A stretch of DNA of 62,948 nt from Asticcacaulis sp. UBA2476 (lineage in GTDB: Bacteria > Pseudomonadota > Alphaproteobacteria > Caulobacterales > Caulobacteraceae). Below are positions 59,347-62,948 of the stretch, one piece after another (position 1 is the first letter of the stretch; each line of letters starts with the position of its first letter). The stretch is from positions 1-62,948 of the forward strand of contig DDPE01000070.1 of NCBI GenBank assembly GCA_002342035.1. The letters run 5' to 3'. A program made the translations under genes and the position numbers. The notes beneath the pieces were generated by a model, which saw nothing but the letters and a program-made list of their open reading frames with translations, did not search any database and was not told the DNA's origin.

Positions 59347-61995
59347 ATGCCCTCATTAAACGACATTCGTAAGACCTTTCTGGACTACTTTGCCCGCAAC
59401 GATCATGAGGTGGTGTCATCTTCCTCACTCGTGCCGCAAAATGACCCGACGCTGATGTTCACCAATGCGGGCATGGTGCAGTTCAAAAACGTCTTCACCG
59501 GTGCCGAAACCCGCCCCTACAAACGTGCCACGACCTCGCAAAAGGTTGTCCGCGCGGGCGGCAAGCACAACGATCTCGATAATGTCGGCTATACCGCGCG
59601 TCACCACACCTTTTTTGAAATGTTGGGGAATTTCTCCTTTGGCGATTACTTTAAGGAACAGGCGATTGAACACGCCTGGAACCTCATCACCAAGGATTAC
59701 GGCCTAAACAAAGACCGCCTGCTGGCCACCGTCTATATCGACGACGATGAAGCCTTTGGTCTATGGCAGAAAATCGCCGGACTGCCGGAATCGCGCATTA
59801 TCCGCATCGCCGGTTCGGACAATTTCTGGAGCATGGGCGATACCGGCCCGTGTGGGCCGTGTACGGAAATATTCTATGATCACGGCGAACACATCTGGGG
59901 TGGTCCTCCGGGCTCACCCGAAGAAGATGGCGACCGCTTTGTCGAAATCTGGAACCTGGTGTTCATGCAGTTCGACCAACAAGCCGATGGCACGCGCCTG
60001 AACCTGCCTAAGCCCTCAATTGACACCGGCATGGGGCTGGAGCGGGTCGCGGCGGTTTTGCAGGGTGTGCATAACAACTATGACATCGACCTGTTTCAGG
60101 CCCTGATTGGCGCCAGCGTCGACCTGACCGGCGTCAAGGCTGAAGGCGAGGCTTTGCCGTCTCACCGGGTCATTGCCGATCACCTGCGCTCGACCGCGTT
60201 CCTGATTGCCGATGGGGTGACCCCGTCTAACGAGGGCCGCGGCTATGTCCTGCGCCGGATCATGCGCCGCGCCATGCGCCATGCTTACCTTTTGGGTGCC
60301 AATGAGCCCTTGATGCCGCGTCTGGCGCCGGTTTTGGTTCAGGAAATGGGCGGTCATTACGGCGAGTTGAAACGCGCCGAAGCCACGATCGTTGAGACCC
60401 TGCGTCAGGAGGAAGAACGCTTCCGCCGCACGCTGGGCCGGGGCATGACCCTGTTGGACGAAGCCACTGAAAACCTGAATGACGGCGATGTTTTGTCGGG
60501 TGATACGGCGTTCAAGCTTTACGACACCTATGGTTTCCCGCTCGATCTGACCCAGGACGCTGTGCGCGCCAAGGGCCTGACGGTCGATACGGCCGCGTTT
60601 GAAATCGCTATGGAAGCGCAACGTACTCGCGCGCGCGAACACTGGACCGGCTCCGGCGAAAAAGCGGTCGCGGCCGAATGGTTCTCGATCAAGGACCAGA
60701 TCGGCGCCTCCGAATTTGTCGGCTACGACCACCTTAATGCGCAGGCCCATGCCCAATTTATCGTCCATGACGGCGAAGGCATCGAATCGGCCCATGCTGG
60801 TGATACGGTCGAGGTTGTGTTTGAGAAAACATCTTTTTACCCCGAAGGCGGCGGGCAAGCCGGTGATACCGGCGTGGTCGATTTCATCCACGGTCATGGC
60901 CGCGTGCTCGACACCCAAAAGCAGGCTGGTGATCTGATCGTTCATCGCATTGAAATCGTTGAGGGGGTTCTGAAAGTTGGCGATAAGGCTGAACTTCAGG
61001 TTGATCCTGTAAAGCGCAAAACCACGCGCGCCAACCACTCGGCGGCGCACTTGCTGCATGCTGCGCTGAGAAACGTGCTGGGGCCGCATGTGGCGCAAAA
61101 AGGTCAGTTGGTCGACGCTGAGCGCCTGCGTTTTGACTTCAGCCACGGTGGTCCGGTCACGACTGATGAGATCGAAAAGATCGAATCCGAGGTCAATGCC
61201 GTCATCCTGCAAAATCAAGCGGCGGCGACCAAGATGATGTCGCCCGAAGCCGCCATCGAGGAAGGGGCCGTGGCCCTGTTTGGTGAAAAATACGGCGACG
61301 AAGTGCGCGTCCTGTCGCTCGGCACCAAGCTGTCGGGTGAGGGCGGCTATTCGGTCGAACTGTGCGGCGGCACCCATGTCAAAGCCACGGGCGACATTGG
61401 CCTGTTCAAGATCGTCAGCGAAGGCGGCGTGGCCGCTGGCGTGCGCCGCATCGAAGCCGTGACCGGCGCGAATGCTTTGGCTTATTTGCAGTCGCTCGAA
61501 GACACGGTGACGCAAGCCGCAGGCACGCTCAAGGCCCAGCCTGCCGAATTGAACACACGCATCCAACAGGTGCTGGATCAGGTCAAGGCGCTGGAGAAAG
61601 AACTGGCTGCCGCCAAAGGCAAGCTCGCTTCTGCCCAGGGCGACGAGCTGCTGAGCCAAGCGGTGGACGTCAAGGGCATCAAGCTGCTGGTGGCCACGCT
61701 GGAGGGTGCCGATGCCAAAACCTTGCGCGACACCATGGACAAGCTCAAGGACAAGATCAAGACCGCTGTGATCGTGCTCACGGCAGTGGATGGCGACAAG
61801 GTGCAGATTGCTGCGGGCGTGACCGCCGATACCACAGGCAAAGTCAAAGCGGGCGAGTTGGCCAACTTTGTGGCGGGCCAGGTCGGCGGCAAAGGCGGCG
61901 GTAAGCCCGACATGGCCATGGCCGGTGGCACCAACCCTGCGGCCTTGCCTGCAGCCTTGGCCAGCGTGCAGGCCTGGGTGAGCGAGCGGGTTTGA
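59347..61995 (+). CDS. alaS: Alanyl-tRNA synthetase, possibly chimeric at its 3' end
   Basis: An 882-residue enzyme that charges tRNA-Ala. The catalytic core has TNAGMVQFKNVFTGAE, GDTGPCGPCTEIFYDHG and the RVIADHLRS region. The editing domain holds the zinc ligands HSAAH (~residue 566) and CGGTH (~675). The first ~2.0 kb reads as Caulobacteraceae. From about 61380-61500 onward the sequence (TRIQQVLDQVKALEKELAAAKGKLA ... GKGGGKPDMAMAGGTNPAALPAALASVQAWVSERV) is of the Burkholderiales type, and codon choice shifts (more TTG Leu). The frame is intact. A join in the conserved GGVAAGVRRIEAVTG segment is suspected. Confidence 0.95.
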   Translation: MPSLNDIRKTFLDYFARNDHEVVSSSSLVPQNDPTLMFTNAGMVQFKNVFTGAETRPYKRATTSQKVVRAGGKHNDLDNVGYTARHHTFFEMLGNFSFGDYFKEQAIEHAWNLITKDYGLNKDRLLATVYIDDDEAFGLWQKIAGLPESRIIRIAGSDNFWSMGDTGPCGPCTEIFYDHGEHIWGGPPGSPEEDGDRFVEIWNLVFMQFDQQADGTRLNLPKPSIDTGMGLERVAAVLQGVHNNYDIDLFQALIGASVDLTGVKAEGEALPSHRVIADHLRSTAFLIADGVTPSNEGRGYVLRRIMRRAMRHAYLLGANEPLMPRLAPVLVQEMGGHYGELKRAEATIVETLRQEEERFRRTLGRGMTLLDEATENLNDGDVLSGDTAFKLYDTYGFPLDLTQDAVRAKGLTVDTAAFEIAMEAQRTRAREHWTGSGEKAVAAEWFSIKDQIGASEFVGYDHLNAQAHAQFIVHDGEGIESAHAGDTVEVVFEKTSFYPEGGGQAGDTGVVDFIHGHGRVLDTQKQAGDLIVHRIEIVEGVLKVGDKAELQVDPVKRKTTRANHSAAHLLHAALRNVLGPHVAQKGQLVDAERLRFDFSHGGPVTTDEIEKIESEVNAVILQNQAAATKMMSPEAAIEEGAVALFGEKYGDEVRVLSLGTKLSGEGGYSVELCGGTHVKATGDIGLFKIVSEGGVAAGVRRIEAVTGANALAYLQSLEDTVTQAAGTLKAQPAELNTRIQQVLDQVKALEKELAAAKGKLASAQGDELLSQAVDVKGIKLLVATLEGADAKTLRDTMDKLKDKIKTAVIVLTAVDGDKVQIAAGVTADTTGKVKAGELANFVAGQVGGKGGGKPDMAMAGGTNPAALPAALASVQAWVSERV

Positions 61996-62013
61996 CGCCG
62001 ACTTTTTAAGCGG

Positions 62014-62040
62014 GTGCCTTCCATGCGGAAGGCACTTTTT
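62014..62040. terminator. Terminator between alaS and the convergent aminotransferase gene
   Basis: GTGCCTTCC / GGAAGGCAC hairpin with an ATGC loop followed by five T residues, 18 bp after the alaS stop. It lies in the foreign-looking part of the window. Confidence 0.85.
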
Positions 62041-62948
62041 CAAGCCGCTGGGTGGGCCGATAAATGGTCCATGATGGCTTGCACGCCACTGCCTTGCAGC
62101 GCCACGCCCGACAGCTTCAGGCCCATTTCACAGCCCGCCACGGTGGCGATCAAGGTCAGGTCGTTGCTGTCGCCCAAGTGGCCAATGCGGAACATGCGGC
62201 CTTTGACTTTGCCCAAGCCCGTGCCCAGTGAGCAGTCGAAACGTTCGTGGATGACTTTGCGCACCGCGTCGGCGTCCACGCCCTCGGGGGTCATGACACC
62301 GGTCAGGATGGGGGAGTAAACAGCCGGGTCTGCGCACTGGATGGGCAAGCCCCAGGCATTGACGGCTGCCCGCACGCCAGCGGCCCAGCGTTGGTGCCGC
62401 GCAAAAACCTTGTCCAGGCCCTCGGCTAACAGCATGTCGCAAGCCTCGCTCAGGCCATAGAGCAAGTTGGTGTTGGGCGTGGAGGGCCAGTAGCCGTTTT
62501 TGTTCATCTCGATCATCTCGCCCCAAGCCCAATAGCTGCGGGGCATTCCGCCTTTTTGGCTGACTTCGATGGCGCGGAGTGACAAGGCGTTGAAGCTGAT
62601 GCCGGGCGGCAACATCAGGCCCTTTTGTGAGCCGCTGATGGTCACGTCTACGCCCCATTCGTCGTGGCGGTAGTCGGCAGCGGCTAAACCCGAGATGGAA
62701 TCGACCAAGAGCAAGGCGGGGTGTTTGGCGGCGTCCATGGCGCGGCGCACGGCGGCGATGTCGCTGGTCACGCCGGTCGAGGTTTCGTTGTGCACCACGC
62801 ACACGGCCTTGATGCTGTGGGCCGTGTCGGCCTTCAGGCGCTCTTCGATCAGGTGCGCCTGCACGCCGTGGCGCCAGCTCGCGGGCACGCCGTTGTCGGT
62901 GCCGGGCAAGGCGAGCACCTCGGCCTTGAGGCCCAGGCGGGTCACGTC
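62040..62948 (-). CDS. Class V aminotransferase, serine/alanine-glyoxylate type (5' end outside window)
   Basis: The C-terminal ~302 residues of a PLP enzyme of the AGXT/serine-glyoxylate aminotransferase family; the coding frame is open at the right window edge. HNETSTGVTSDIAAVR, LLLVDSISGLAAADYRHDEWGVDVTISGSQKGLMLPPG (the Lys in SQKG binds PLP) and PNTNLLYGLSEACDML are typical. It transfers the amino group of serine or alanine to glyoxylate. The sequence and codon use look like Comamonadaceae (Burkholderiales), unlike the rest of the window but like the end of alaS. Confidence 0.88.
   Translation of the reverse strand, partial: DVTRLGLKAEVLALPGTDNGVPASWRHGVQAHLIEERLKADTAHSIKAVCVVHNETSTGVTSDIAAVRRAMDAAKHPALLLVDSISGLAAADYRHDEWGVDVTISGSQKGLMLPPGISFNALSLRAIEVSQKGGMPRSYWAWGEMIEMNKNGYWPSTPNTNLLYGLSEACDMLLAEGLDKVFARHQRWAAGVRAAVNAWGLPIQCADPAVYSPILTGVMTPEGVDADAVRKVIHERFDCSLGTGLGKVKGRMFRIGHLGDSNDLTLIATVAGCEMGLKLSGVALQGSGVQAIMDHLSAHPAA

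Noticed and set aside
60016..62043. A 675-residue open frame on the minus strand across alaS
   Set aside because: It is an antisense shadow of alaS; its His/Gln/Arg-rich translation has no family character, and alaS itself is unmistakable.
1..62948. CRISPR arrays, tRNA or rRNA genes, insertion sequences
   Set aside because: I saw no regularly spaced repeats, no cloverleaf-like tRNA sequence and no transposase reading frame anywhere in the window.

Overview
The window reads as a chromosomal segment of an alphaproteobacterium of the Caulobacteraceae type (Asticcacaulis-like). The reasons are a COQ9 gene, an aa3-type cytochrome oxidase subunit IV next to a split pntAA/pntAB/pntB transhydrogenase, an alphaproteobacterial GTTC-N7-GTTC SOS box before recA, and a large TonB receptor with tryptophan-halogenase-like and JmjC/cupin-like partners. 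Taxonomy and family names come from reading the translations; no database search was run. The last ~1.5 kb does not fit this picture: the 3' end of alaS and the aminotransferase after it look like Burkholderiales (Comamonadaceae). A chimeric join inside alaS, or a transfer, is likely.

Layout. 1-16 kb is mostly housekeeping: COQ9 (cut by the window edge), rpsU with an apparent CTG start, a YciA-type thioesterase, small hypothetical proteins, the pnt operon with an inserted SnoaL-like gene, a stand-alone protoglobin, oligoendopeptidase F, a ParDE toxin-antitoxin pair, an NtrC-type regulator and lepA. 16.1-57.9 kb is a ~42 kb catabolic island. It holds an Svx/AvrXca-type gluzincin, three GH127-type beta-L-arabinofuranosidases with Tat signals, GH27, GH97, GH43 and DUF5695-like enzymes, a TonB receptor, a LecA-like secreted protein, several secreted peptidases (S9 DPP-IV type, S41, DUF885, a second HExxH protein), an M24 prolidase-like enzyme, an amino-acid permease, and three steps of 4-hydroxyproline catabolism (2-epimerase, D-hydroxyproline dehydrogenase, DHDPS-family deaminase). 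Two paralogous GntR/FCD regulators sit among them. A MarR gene and an ABC-F ATPase interrupt the island at 31.4-33.6 kb. 57.9-62.9 kb holds recA, alaS and the foreign-looking aminotransferase.

How the genes may work together. Plant extensins and related hydroxyproline-rich glycoproteins carry L-arabinofuranose chains on hydroxyproline and alpha-galactose on serine. The island encodes enzymes that could remove both sugars, cut the proline-rich backbone, split X-Pro/X-Hyp peptides and degrade hydroxyproline. I propose an extensin / hydroxyproline-rich-glycoprotein utilisation locus. At least eleven copies of a motif resembling TNGTATAMNNTATA lie in the island's intergenic regions, and I found none before the housekeeping genes. 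They are the probable operators of one or both GntR regulators and tie the island into one regulon. The final hydroxyproline step (alpha-ketoglutarate semialdehyde dehydrogenase) and arabinose catabolism are not in the window. No tRNA, rRNA, CRISPR array or insertion sequence was seen.
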